Assembly: GCA_910591455.2 (NCBI GenBank)
Contig: OU342806.1
Span: 29,082,017 to 29,146,016 of the forward strand
DNA length: 64,000 bases
Source of the DNA: Pholis gunnellus
Taxonomy: Eukaryota > Chordata > Actinopteri > Perciformes > Pholidae
Reading direction: 5' to 3'
Position 1 is the stretch's first letter; each line of letters opens with the position of its first letter. Positions 23,376-35,084 of this stretch are shown one piece after another. Below the pieces are notes generated by a model. The model did no database searches and had not been told where the DNA came from. It saw only the letters and a list, made by a program, of their open reading frames with translations. The translations under genes and the position numbers were made by a program.

Positions 23376-24940
23376 AGGAAGAGAATAGTCAAGACATCTG
23401 AGGACAGATGCACACTTCTTTCTGGTTGTGTGCTCTGCTGCAGAAAGCCATCTGTTTTGGAGCAGACTCATTTCCCTAGATATGAAGGAAGGGCAGGGTT
23501 TTTCAATCTTTTCTGGCCTGTAACCACATTTGAATAAACCAAGCTGTAATGATTACAGAAATGTCAGGTCAAGTTGCCATGTGAGTGTGACAGTTAATTC
23601 TTAAACCTGCACAGATGGATAAAACAATGTTGCTTGAGATTAAGTTGTCATGGAGATGGCGTGGTTAGACCAACTAAGGTTACAAATCTTACATATCACA
23701 ATCGATAAAGTTCCAATATATGTAATAAAATTTGCATTTAGAGTACATCTACACATATCAATATCTTGGTTTTAATCTTTATGAATAGGAATTTTTCACT
23801 CTCTGAATCAGCTGGCAGGGCTTTAGGTGGAGTCATTGCTAAAACTACATTTGTAGAAATCGATTTCTATATGTACATTAAATCTCTACCATGCTTCGTG
23901 TAGGATTGTGCTGCTGGGATTTGAAACCAAAATGTGAAATGTTTTGAAAAATTTGTATGAAGGAGAAATTTAAAACATTTCCGGAATTTTGAAAAGTAGT
24001 GCTTCAACATTAAAAAAATAAGATTTGAAAGTCTGAAATAGTTAATTCTGAGTGACAATGGTAGCAGTTTAATGTTTCAGTGTTACAAACCCTCTTGTTT
24101 CATCTTTAACTTTCTTGTATTGCTATTTGTTGTATTCTATAAACTTTCACGTGCTTAATGTGAAATTTTAAACTGCTGACTGTCTGTCAAATAACTGCAG
24201 TGACGTGAACAGACAATAATTCCCTCTGAAATCCAGTGGAGTAGAAGAAAAGCAGGGTAAAAGGATAATTCTCAAGTACAAGTACCTTAAAAATTGTACA
24301 TAGGTAGAGTACTTGAGCAAATGTACTTTGTGACTTCCACCGCTGTCCATTCTGAAAGAAAAAAAAAATTACTTTGGTCCCATTTGTTCTTTGGTTGTTT
24401 GACTACAAATAACTTATATAATTAGGAAGAAGCCCAAATGCACTAAACTTAATGTGAAAATAATATGAATTGACACTGAAATAATGCGTTCAAGTAATGC
24501 TTGCTACACATTCTGCAGGTAGTCTGTATAAATATCCTGTCCGTTCAAGGTTTTACAACTCGGTATGAGCCAGAAGACAGGAAGTTAGCCTGCTAATTAT
24601 GAATTCCTTTCTACTTATTTAAACATTTCTGTAAGCATTCTGAATGGGGGAAAAGTGTGATGGAAAAATAAATCTTCCATTACAAGTATAATAAATACGA
24701 GCATGACAATTTGCTGGACTATAAGCATTACTACGAGCAACCACCCCTTTCAGACATTGAAAGGGGTTTTCAGGCAGTGTTGTTAATTTCCAACAACACA
24801 CCTGTGTCCCTCTCAGTCCGCCCTCTTTCATTTACAGCAGACAGTATAGCACAGTGCAATTAGATCAGATAGTAAAGCTGACACTAGCAGTCTGTGCGTC
24901 ATTGTTATGAGATGCGCTCGCACACTCACACACACACAGG
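23376..24940. other. No gene; contains a fragment related to a hAT end
   Basis: The stretch has no supportable coding region. Bases 24270-24350 (AAGTACAAGTACCTTA ... TTCCACCGCTG) resemble an end of the hAT family found complete at 24941-26503. Confidence 0.45.
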
Positions 24941-26503
24941 CAGTGGTGTATAAAGTACCCAAAAGCCATACTTGAGTAAAAGTAAAGATACCTTACTGGA
25001 AAACGACTCCAGTAAAAGTGAAAGTCGCCTATTAAAATACTACTTGAGTAAAAGTCATAAAGTATCTGATATTTATTGTACTTAAGTATCAAAAGTAATT
25101 TTCTGATATTAAATGTACTTAAATATTGAAAGTAAAAGTACAAGTAAATGCTGTTATTAAAAAAGCAAAGGGTCAGAATTTTGAGAATTATGAAGTTTAT
25201 TCTTTTAAGTGCTGTGGCCACCATGACCAAGGACAAGGAGTTGTGTTGAAAATAATTGGGTTGGCTGTGATCCATCCAGGAGCAACAATGTTGAACATCA
25301 TATATTGTACATAAGTATACTTTTGCATCTACTATAAACTATGGGCCTGATTTGAACACAACAGGCAAAGGTTTTGCTCAAGCTGAATCTGCAATTGGTC
25401 GACTGCTACCATCATAACTCGATCTGATCATCCACAAAATGACTCAAATATCAAAACATGATCAATACTAAAGTATTACAAATCGTAATGCGGCGCTCTC
25501 GCGGCTCCTGTCAATCATATGGTGTGGTGGCTAGCTAACGTTAGCCAACTAGTGCTGCAATGATTATAGCTAAGATGACTCAAATCAACAACATCTCACA
25601 ACTGTCAACACTTCCTCAGCTCACTAACTCGCTAGCGATCTGTCTACTACACTAATTGTCTCATTTGATTTACGATAGCTAGCGAACGTTAGCCTAACAT
25701 ACACCATGTATAGCTACATTAGAAGATAAGACACCTGTCTCCCCCCCTCCCCCGACAAAGATATACTCCAATCCTGTGGGAAACACTGCTAGATATCTTA
25801 ACAGGTTTATGATAATTATGATAACTAAACATTAACGTTGCGGCTCATGGGATTCATCTTAATGCATCTCAATGTGTTTCCTGTGGTTGGATGGGGAGTT
25901 TTTGAATGCCAATATTTCAGTAGCTTCGGGTAAGAGGCACTTCATCCGGTACGAAGAATCTTTCACTCCAACATAAGAAAAAATGTCTCACAAATATGGC
26001 GACGGTGTTGGTCTTCGTCACAACTGTCGTTTGTTGCGGGAGCAGCAGGTGCTTCCATTTCTGCTTCCATCATGAAATCAGTCATCGTAGAGTGGAATTC
26101 TACTCATGTAGTCGCTCGCTACCGAGCATCCTGGGCATCACTGGGAATCAAAAAACCGCGGCTTTGAGAGGAGTTGTTTGCAATTGCGTAATAACGTGAT
26201 TAACCAATGATATAACTTGCAAGCTAGGTTCACTGATTCACCAAACCTGCTTGCTTGCAGTCTGTTCCACCACAGTCCCCGACGTTGGTCTCATGATTCA
26301 TTTTTTTTCTAAAGATTTTATTTTGTAGCGAGTAACGAAGGTTTCAGGGGAAATGTATCAGAGTCAAAGTATCAGTTTTCTTTGCAAAATGTAGTGAAGT
26401 AAAAGTCAACAGAAATATAAATAGTAAAGTAAAGTACAGATATCCAAAAAAACTACTTAAGTACAGTAACGAAGTATTTCTACTTCGTTACTATACACCA
26501 CTG
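24941..26503. mobile_element. Complete non-autonomous hAT element with 8-bp TSD
   Basis: The element starts CAGTGGTGTATA and ends TATACACCACTG, a 12-bp terminal inverted repeat. It is flanked by the 8-bp duplication CACACAGG at 24933-24940 and 26504-26511. Subterminal regions are full of AAGTA/ACTT motifs. There is no transposase, so it depends on one encoded elsewhere. CAGNG termini with 8-bp duplications are diagnostic of hAT. The intact duplication suggests fairly recent movement. Confidence 0.93.
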
Positions 26504-26565
26504 CACACAGGACATCTAAGCTATTATGAGAGGTGAAGCGTTCCAAAAATCATGCACCTACCTGC

Positions 26566-26845
26566 TGTGACGACCCCTCCCTTCCACTAGGGGTCTATGT
26601 CCTGTTTGTCTTTCAGGTTGTTGCTAATCAGCTGCCAACACACATCTGAGCCTGGTGGGAGTGCCAGGTATAAAGGCCCCAGCTCCTCCTCTTTGGCTGC
26701 TCTCCTCTCGTCTCCGACTTGTCTAGGCTGACACAGCTGCCGCTTCATTTGATAGATTGTTTGTTCGTTAAATAAATGTCTATTTATTAGTTTTATTACT
26801 CGTCCTGTCTCCGTTATGTTGCAGCCTTTGAGCCAGGTTGTAACA
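26566..26845 (+). repeat. 5' LTR (280 bp)
   Basis: This LTR includes TATAAAGG at 26669-26676 and AATAAA at 26771-26776, so transcription would start within it. It is shorter than its partner. Confidence 0.93.
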
Positions 26846-26847
26846 TA

Positions 26848-26860
26848 TGGGGGCTCGTCC
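26848..26860 (+). promoter_or_regulatory. Primer binding site, tRNA-Pro type
   Basis: TGGGGGCTCGTCC lies two bases after the 5' LTR. It equals the start of the proline-tRNA primer site used by many gamma-type retroelements. The match is lost after 13 bases. Confidence 0.8.
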
Positions 26861-28300
26861 ATTTCTGGTTGACCCGGTGTCTGCATTGACTTAAAATCAG
26901 TAGCAGGTGTAGCCTGGTAGGTAGGTGCACCTCGTTTATGTGAGTGAGTTGTGCAATCTGTTTTTTTGGGAGACATGGACGAGTGTGGTGAGTAGGCTGT
27001 TTTCCTATGTTTGGTTTTTGTTAGCAGCTGTGGTGATCAGTGTTCCTGAGGAGTGTTTGTGTCACTGAGCTGTGTTATGCTGGTGATTTTTGTAGAACAG
27101 AGTTGGGTGGTCCTGTATACACTGAGTAAATTGCTGTTGTTCTGTCCCTGTTAGGCTGAAGAGTGGATTCCCTTTGGAGTTCGTTGGGGGGTCTCTGTAG
27201 TGTGGTGTGAAAGTGGTTAGAGCTGTTGTCTCGGGGGCACGTCCGAGGCTGCAGGTGGGTGGCCAGTTCCTGGTTGCTTTACCGGGCCTGTGGGTTTTAG
27301 TGCACAAGTACCCACCACAAGTAGCACCTGAAGACTAGGGGGGAGCTTACTTAGTTTCTGGATAGGCAGTCAGAGGGACAGGGCTGCAGTGATGTTAGCT
27401 GTGTATGGGCTGTTAGTATATTAGTTCAATTCTCTAAGGATCAGTTTGGGTTTTGTGTTCGGACAGTCGAAGTTTGTTTCCTCTGTTATGGCTCCTGTGA
27501 AGGAATTCTTCGGAGGAGTTATTGAAGCATTGTTGGGTTTCAGGTTTGAGTTGGATTCTGTTCTTAGGCTTGGAGTGCTTGCTGGTCCTGGCTTTACTGG
27601 GGGAAACTAATTCTGGTGTTTCCTGCTAACTGCATGTTTTGTATTCCAGTTTTTGTGATGATGTTCTTTCTGGGTAATTCTGGACTCGGTAATAAGAGCA
27701 TTACACAGCCTGTTGGGTGTCGGGGTATTGGACCCAGCTACATTGCAGGTGTGTAACCTGAAGACTGCTGCTGCAGTGGGTCTGAATAAAGCAAGTCAGT
27801 AGATAAAGGAGGGATGTGGTAAACTGCTCCTTCGTTGTTGTGTGGTAACATGCAAGTTGTTAGCTTGGCCTGTTCCCTTTCGTAGTTGGGTTGCCTCTTT
27901 GCGTTGTGCGTCTGTGGACGGTTTGGTTGGCTAGTTAGCCTTTTTCAGAGGAACCTTTTTTATGGTAGTTCTAATGGTAATTCGCATGGTCTTCGGTTCT
28001 GTGTTTTTGGTCTTCGGGAATTATGAAAATTCCAGTCCTTCGTGTTCACCACTTCTTGCCCTCCAACGAAAACTTGCTTCTCAATCATGTGCTATACCAT
28101 ATCACGGTAATCTCTCTGGCCTCTGGCCCCTCTCACTCTTAGATGCTTCTCCACATGTTGGAGTTGCTGGGTTGAAGAGTGGAGATTGATTGGTGGGCTG
28201 GGGAGATGCAATCACAACCAGAAGTATGAAACCTGTAAATTTGAAATCTGTCTGTAGAGGTCGGTATTCCTGGTGGGAACACCGATTTTATGGAGGGGGG

Positions 28301-28605
28301 TGTGATGACCCCTCCCTTCCACTAGGGGTCTATGTCCTGTTTGTCTTTCAGGTTGTTGCTAATCAGCTGCCAACACACGCCTGAGCCTGGTGGGAGTGCC
28401 AGGTATAAAGGCCCCAGCTCCTCCTCTTTGGCTGCTCTCCTCTCCTCTTTGGCTGATCTCCTCTCGTCTCCGACTTGTCTAGGCTGACACAGCTGCCGCT
28501 TCATTTAATAGATTGTTTGTTTATTTGTTCATTAAATAAATGTCTATTAGTTTTATTACTCGTCCTGTCTCCGTTATGTTGCAGCCTTTGAGCCAGGTTG
28601 TAACA
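28301..28605 (+). repeat. 3' LTR (305 bp)
   Basis: It matches the 5' LTR but carries an extra copy of a CTCTTTGGCTG-CTCCTCTC block and a small TTTATTTG difference. The LTRs have therefore diverged by slippage since insertion, or the element was copied from templates of different length. Confidence 0.93.
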
Positions 28606-29379
28606 CTGCATTCTGTGTAACTGCCAGCTTAACTTCCACTCCACCTAACAGGTGTGATGTCGAGTAAGGTTGCAATATGCAGGTGTTCTGCACTCTCCAG
28701 CAACATCTCACACCAAACACTTAATAATATAACAGTTCTAGTTACATGTAGAAGCAGGTGTGGCACTGTGACGCCTAGTGTGGTGTATCAGTGTGAAGCT
28801 GATGCTATGAGCTGTTAAACGATTCAGCGTACTATCACACAGTACCTTTTTAACTCAGAAATTAAAGTTCATTAAGTTGATTTAACTATAATGTTCTAGT
28901 TGTCTTGACATTGTTTTTTAAGTTGTCAGAGTTGATTGAACCTGTTGTCACGTGTTTAAATTTGATACAGCTAGTTAAAACAGAATTGTTTTAACTTATC
29001 AGTTCAAGAAAATAGCCTTACCTAGTCGAACTAACGTGTGTGTGTGTGTGTGTGTGTGTGTGCCATATGGTACAAACAATGAAATAAATAGACTCTACCG
29101 TATTTACGTCTATATGACGTGTTGATGGAGCTGCTATAATGTTAGCATAGCCTAGCACCGATCGATCCGAGCTCCATTGAGAAAACAAGTACAAATCGGC
29201 ATCATTATGTAGTTATTTCGGAGTCCCTTTTTGTCGGTTTATTGCCGTTAAATCACAGCCAAATCAGTTTATTTTTCAGCATATGTGCACATCGCATCCC
29301 GTAACATACCATGAGAGTTCTGTTGCATTCAACCAATAGGGGGCGCTACAGTAAACCCGCAAAGTTGTGTTTTTTGGCA
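28606..29379. other. No gene; short TG microsatellite
   Basis: Nothing coding is visible. A TG run lies at about 29037-29061. Confidence 0.4.
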
Positions 29380-30470
29380 CATTTTCCATTTTTCAGCCTT
29401 CGTACTTTAACAAACTCCTCCTAGAGAATTTATGTGATCAACTTCAAATTTGTTCAGGATGCTCTTAAGACCTTTGTGATTGAAAATTATTAAAAGCTAG
29501 AGTTTTCGTCGAAGAACCTTGACGTGGCGTGGCGGCCATTTTTATGAAAAAACAAGTTGTTATAACTCCAAGGTACATTATCCTATCTGCACAAAACTTC
29601 TTGTGCATGATGCCACTTCAAGCCTGAACATACTTAAATTGAAAAAAATTCAATAACTCATCGCGCCGCCTACTGGCTGAAGGAAATGTCATATTTTATA
29701 CTTTCATTTATTCCTCCTAGCCAGGTGACCCGATTAGTCTCAAAATCGGTAAGGATTTTCTTAGGACATTGATGAAGAATCGCCATAAATATTGTGAGTT
29801 TTCGTTGAACGCTGTTGCCGTGGTGACGCATCGTTGGCCATGAAAAAGGAAGATGTTATAACTTCAAGGTACATTATCCAATCCGCACAAAACTTCTTGT
29901 GCATAACGCCACTTCAAGCTTGAACATACATGAATTGAAAAAATTTCAATAACTCATAGCGCCGCCTGCTGGCTGAAGGAAATATGGTTCAGTGGGTTGG
30001 GATGCTCAGAAATTCATGGCACTTTGCACGTGTCAAAGGCATCGCAAGAAATATTTGGTATGATTTTTGGCCTTGTCCGTTTTAAATTGCCTCTGTAGCG
30101 CCCCCTACAATATTTCAAAAGAGCAGCCCCAGCGCTACGTTTGAGCTACATGTACGAAACTTGGTAGGCGCATGTATCCTGTGGAGACTTAAAAATAAGT
30201 CACCATGCTCTAAAACCTACCGAAGTCGGCCATTTTGATTTCGGTGTCATTTTTCCATAGCGTCGGACTATTTGCAAAGCATAATTTCCGGCATCAGGCG
30301 GTCCACGCGGGATCGACGACGTCTTGCTCGCGGACGTTGGACACCGTCGGACGCCTCGCTGTCCGACGGTCGCGGACGTTCTGCGACGCGCAGTCCGGAG
30401 TCCCGCCGGCGCCCCCGACGCGCTGGGGGAGGCGAGGGCCCGTTCATCGCTGCTCGCAGCTTTAATTTGG
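29380..30470 (+). repeat. 296-bp tandem units of a teleost dispersed repeat
   Basis: The block beginning GTTATAACTCCAAGGTACAT at 29559 recurs at 29855, a period of 296. It includes CACAAAACTTCTTGTGCAT and the GCGCCGCCTNCTGGCTGAAGG motif. A partial third unit with TAGCGCCCCCTACA follows near 30095. The block ends in a GC-rich CG-dense tail to about 30470. I recognise the family as widespread in fish genomes. It encodes no protein. Confidence 0.8.
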
Positions 30471-30556
30471 ATTTTTATTTAACAAGGAAGCCTGTCGCGG
30501 CGTTTTTTTACCGACACAGCTGTGCCCAAGCACTACAGAGAAGTGAAGCTTAAAGT

Positions 30557-30950
30557 GGAGGAATCTTTGAGTACAGCAGTAAGATTTGCATTAACTTGCG
30601 ATGCGTTGACGTCAAGCACAGCGGATTCCTATGTGACTATAACAGCACCATATCTCAGGACTGGCGACTGATGTCTCTCGTTCTCCAAACTAGAGCAGGA
30701 CACGTAAGTCACACCAGGGCAAACATGACAGACCTCCTACTAAATGCAGCACAAGAATGGGGGATTGCCGACAAAAACCTAGTGGTTGTAACCGACAACG
30801 CTTCTAACGTGGGCGTTGCCGTTCAGTTAGCGGGATTCCTGCATGTGAAGTGTTTCGCTCACCCGCGCAATCTGGCCTCACAACGGGCATTAAATCTGCA
30901 ACAGCAGCCAGGCTCATGGGGAGAGTGTGGCGCATAACTGGCTCTCTGCC
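30557..30950 (+). pseudogene. hAT (ZBED-like) transposase fragment
   Basis: Translation gives FALTCDALTSS followed by SYVTITAPY, then after a frameshift near 30650 DWRLMSLVLQTRAGH, WGIADKNLVVVTDNASN and VKCFAHPRNLASQRALN. This is the central RNase-H-like catalytic region of hAT transposases, including the VTDNASN box around the second catalytic aspartate and CFAH. The N-terminal BED finger and C-terminal dimerisation region are missing. Confidence 0.8.
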
Positions 30951-31144
30951 CTCGACATCCACGCATCGCAAGTTATACTGAGTTATATAACTCTTATATC
31001 GTACTTATAGAAGTTATAGACACATTTGCATTCAGTTAAATTGGACTATGTAGACTGTAATACAAACAGTTCAGTTTGTCAGGTGCAACATTTATGACAG
31101 GTTTTTATGACAGTGCTGGTCAGTCTGTCTGCTTGACAAATCCT

Positions 31145-31925
31145 ATTTTGCTGTGTTGGGGGTGGAGCTTTTCAGGGGAGACAGGCCGCTGGACTTTCGC
31201 TACTGCTAACTTTCTCCAGCGAAGTCACACCAAAAATTAACTGGATCCGGTTTACAATCAAAAAGTATTTAATAAACATGAGAAGCTAGAACAGTTGCAA
31301 ACAGAATTACTCTATCGATATCAATATGTCCCTTGGGGCAGAGTCCTCACTTGCCCCACCTAATAGGCTAGCTCAGCTGGTCAACTACAGTGTGGTAATG
31401 GCGCGAACAGAAGCAAAAACCCTCTGGAACTATCCTATATTTAAAAGTCTCTGTCCGAAAGTTCAAATGTCCAGCCTCTGTCAGCTCAGTGTTTGGTTGA
31501 AGTCGTCCGGACTCCTCCTGCTCTCTTGGTCATCTGTCCAGCTCCTCTGTGTCCCCTTCCTGTCCATGGTGATTGTCTCTGGTCCTCGACCTATTCCCTT
31601 ATATGGTCGTGAAGAGCCTGTCCCCTGGCATTCCTCACTCACCCCGTCTCCCCTATTCTCTCTCCCTCATGGCTCAGAACCCCCTAACCTATGTGACTAT
31701 ACTTTGGTTCAATACTTCCAATGATTATGTTTAAGACTTCTACAAGTAAACTTATTGTGAACATATATTTTCTATAAGTAAACATCCTGTAAACCTATAA
31801 TACATTCCATAAGTAAATATATTGTAACTACTAACATCATTCTTATCATTGTGAAACTTTTATTCACCACTAGGGGTGTTATTAATTCTACTAAATAATG
31901 CTTCTAATATTTAAATTCTTCACAG
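31145..31925 (+). repeat. LTR-like dispersed repeat (family B), copy 1
   Basis: From about 31470 this sequence aligns with 35560-35942, including CATGGCTCAGAACCCCCTAA and a run of ATAAGTAAA motifs, ending in CACAG. A weaker match, with TTCCGGTCCAAATTCAAAAC-like sequence, extends upstream. No coding sequence is present and the class is unresolved. Confidence 0.7.
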
Positions 31926-34276
31926 CTGCAATAAAATGATTGAAGTGAGATGAACAGACTGAAAACTTTATCTTATTAGATAAAAAACTGTAGACACAGT
32001 TGTCCTTTGGGGACATCATTTGCGGTTGAAAAAAGTAATAAATCGCAATATATGTTATCACAATACTCAGCATATCGCAGTATCGTGATAATATCGTATT
32101 GTGACCTAAGTATCGTGATAATATCGTATTGCAGGATCTCTGGCGATTCCCACCCGTAGTTGTGAACTAAGGGCTTGACATGGTTTTTCCTTTGTTGGTC
32201 AGAAACAAGGGTTTGTCTGGCCTCGCACCAGGACATCGTTGCAGGTACCGGGTTATAGAAGATAGAGGACAGGACAGGACTGTTGGTTAGTGAGATAACA
32301 GTCAAACCTTTACCGTCCCTGTCAGTTGTTGGATGTTTAAGTTAGATGAGTTAATGTAAACAGTCGATGGTGATATCAGAAATTGTAAGATCATGCAAAG
32401 GATCGAAAGCCTCCAGTAATAAATCTACATATGAGCCAAAACACCCCGGCCTTAAGTGAGACACCAGTTTGTGCTCTAAAGGTAATGAGAAGGGAAGACA
32501 CTTATCATTGCTTCCTGGATGCTCTTTTTTAAGGCTGTTGAACAGGAGGTATAATGGTGAGTTCCTGAGCAGGCTACATACTGAGGGATCTGCACATCTT
32601 AAAGGAAACTGAATAGCTGCTACAAATGCTTTGATGGAAGAAGGTTGGAATTTCGGGATTTAAAACTGTGCACAATAAAAGCATGAATTATAGGGATGTT
32701 TACAGGCATGACAGGAACAGAGTAAGCTTTGCAGAACGCAGTGAAAAAGGACCATGCAGTCATACATTTTTATTGTAGATTTTGCCAGTCCAAGACTCAT
32801 GTAAAGGAATGCAGTTCATATAGGACTGGAGAGTGCCTTCTGGTCTATGACAGTTTGAGAGAAGGCTGAGCAACGCAGGCATTGAGGCACAGCTTGGGGG
32901 CAGAGGATGCATGCAACGACAATGGGATATAACTCTAATAGTGTGGTAGATTTGAAGGGAGAGCGAGCAATTCTTTTGGCTAGGTGTCCGCAAACCATTG
33001 ATCATTGTAGATTGCCCAGAAACCAATAGGGACTGCATCAGTAAAAATGTTTAGAGCGATTTACGTTTCTGTATTGTTGTAGAAAAACAATAAGCCGTTC
33101 CAATTATCGCAAAGCAATGACCAAAATCTTTGATCAGATCTACATCTTTCATCTAAGGCAGTGGTTCTCAAACTTTTTCTGTCACGCCCCACTTTGGAGG
33201 AAGAAAAATGTTCACGCCCCAACAAAATTGTAACAAAATGGTCCATGTTGAACTTTTATTGAAACATTTTGTGACTCCTCCCCTCCATCTGTGCTTTTTT
33301 AAATAATAGAATAAAGAAAATTGCAATCACTTTCAAGTAAACCAGATTGCTCCATCAGACAAAAACTAATACAATTTGCAATCCCTTTGTTAGAACAATG
33401 CAAATGAAGTTCTATCTGTGCAAAAAATAACTAATATTTGGCAAAAAATAGCTTATTGTGGCTGCAATTAACTGGAAGCTCAGGTCAAGTTATCAGTTGA
33501 AGTAGTAGAAAGAAGTTTGATATAATTTAATACATACAAAATAACTCCTGGAGTGAAGTGGATTCATGCTATCTGACGGTGCGGGGGAGAGATTTATTTT
33601 TCTCTAAGTCCTGCAATGCTTCCATCAGCTTACACCAAACACTGTCCACATGGTGTTCAGGTGCCCGGCATCTGGGGAAAGTACTGCATTTAGAGCTAAG
33701 AATGGGACTAAGCCAGCACTTTAGCATGTAGAGGGCCGAACCAATATCAGGCGACTGCAGCATGCATGAGTTATGCTGAGGGTGGGAATGGAAAGGTTTT
33801 TCATGCCGCTGTATTTGCTGCAGGATTGTGAGTCAGATAACTAACTCCTTCACCCACATCGACGCATTTTCAACTTGATTCTAAACTTTTCAGTCAATTT
33901 TCCTCCTCTCAGCACAGGACTGCAGCATATTAGTTGCTCATAGTTTGTCAAGAGAAGAAAGTTCTCACTATCTGTATACAAAATACAATAATGATTGCGG
34001 CAGGAGCTGTGTATAAACTCACATATGTGCACACAGTGGATTTTAATTATTAATTAAGTGGAGAAAGGTCCTCCTTTGCAGTAAACAAATTTGAATGTCA
34101 CTATTTCTGTCAATTTTGATACATATTCTTACGTTTTTTGGTTACTTTAACAGATAGAGAACAAAAAACAGTACACATGATGTGCAAAGGCCTGTGGCGG
34201 TAATGTTGAAGGTCTAAGAAGTCAATTGATTTATCAGACCTACATTATTAACAGCTGCAACAATCTATTTCTTGGC
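31926..34276. other. Repeat debris without a gene
   Basis: Bases 32070-32135 hold two copies of a TATCGTGATAATATCGTATTG unit. At 33159 the sequence CAGTGGTTCTCAAAC resembles one end of a Charlie-like hAT, preceded by ATCTAAGG. I found no matching second end or duplication. The remainder has no supportable ORF. Confidence 0.45.
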
Positions 34277-34730
34277 CATCAAGGTTATGAAAAGTGGCAA
34301 AGCAGAAGGCAACAGAGCTGCTAAAAATGGACATTAAAACTGCCTCCAAGCTGCTAAATAATTGTTTCTGCAACATCTAGAAGACGACATGATCAAAGTG
34401 CCAAAGAAGGGAAACCTCAGCGACTGTGACAACCAGCAAGGTATAACACTACCAAGCAAAATCCTCTGCAGGATCCTCATGAAAATGATTGACAGTGCTC
34501 TGGATGAAGAACTCAGACATGAACAAGCTGGGTTCCATGGTGGAAGAAGATGTATAGATCAGATCTTCGCCCTTCAAAACATCCTTGTATAAAGCTTGGA
34601 GAGAACTCCGCAGCTTCGTTGACTTCAAGAAAGCATTCAACAGTGTTCATTGTGACAGCCAATGGAAGATCATTGGCGCCTAGGGAATTCTTGGCTAGAT
34701 GATACATCTTATCGGCAAGTCCTTTTAAAC
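34277..34730 (+). pseudogene. Non-LTR reverse transcriptase fragment
   Basis: The frame at 34362-34592 reads PKKGNLSDCDN, ITLPSKILCRIL and HEQAGFHGGRRCIDQIFAL, the fingers region of an RTE/CR1-type reverse transcriptase. A second frame then gives the FKKAFNSVH-like palm A region at about 34620. Shifts and stops break it, and the catalytic FADD box is absent. It stops at the TGTCAAGG boundary of the next repeat. Confidence 0.7.
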
Positions 34731-34734
34731 ATTC

Positions 34735-35050
34735 TGTCAAGGCTTTGGGTTTATGTATAGTCTGTTTCCTGTTATTTTGAAATTTACTCTCCCCATGAGC
34801 GATATCCTGTTTTACTTCCTGCTTTTGTGTGCCTCTTTTCCACCACACCTGTGTTCCATTAGTTTTTAGTCTGTACTTTCATCTCTTCTCATTTCAGGTC
34901 ACTTCACTTTCTGCATTTGTGTTTTTTCCTGCCACTGTGATTGGCTGCACTGCCCCTGATTGATCCCACCTGTGTCTAATCACCCACACCACCCCAGTGT
35001 ATTTAAAACCTGGGTACATCCCAAGCCTGTTATTTGTCATTTACTCACTC
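34735..35050 (+). repeat. Gypsy-LTR-like sequence, truncated
   Basis: It begins TGTCAAGG and contains CCTGATTGATCCCACCTGTG and CCAGTGTATTTAAAACCTGGG, a TATA-like region. It resembles the LTR-like piece at 39380-39547. The 3' end is not defined. Confidence 0.5.
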
Positions 35051-35084
35051 TTTGGGAGGATCGAGTAGCAAGAATTGTTGAGGC

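Larger units (their letters stand above)
26566..28605 (+). mobile_element. Complete non-autonomous LTR retrotransposon with 4-bp TSD
   Basis: Two LTRs (26566-26845 and 28301-28605) begin TGTGA and end TGTAACA. The element is flanked by CTGC at 26562-26565 and 28606-28609. A primer binding site with the first 13 bases of the tRNA-Pro type (TGGGGGCTCGTCC) lies at 26848-26860, and a purine tract GGAGGGGGG directly precedes the 3' LTR. The 1.45-kb interior has no gag, pol or env. Each LTR has a TATAAAGG box, and the 5' LTR has AATAAA at 26771. It must borrow proteins from an autonomous relative. A second, truncated copy lies at 45092-46602. Confidence 0.93.

Noticed and set aside
24270..24350. 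Second hAT insertion
   Set aside because: Only one end-like stretch is present. There is no matching terminus and no 8-bp duplication.
33159..33260. Charlie-like hAT element
   Set aside because: CAGTGGTTCTCAAAC resembles such an end, but no opposite terminus or copy of ATCTAAGG was found downstream.
33569..33763. Minus-strand ORF with protein-like composition
   Set aside because: I could not recognise any domain. It lies in repeat debris without splice support.
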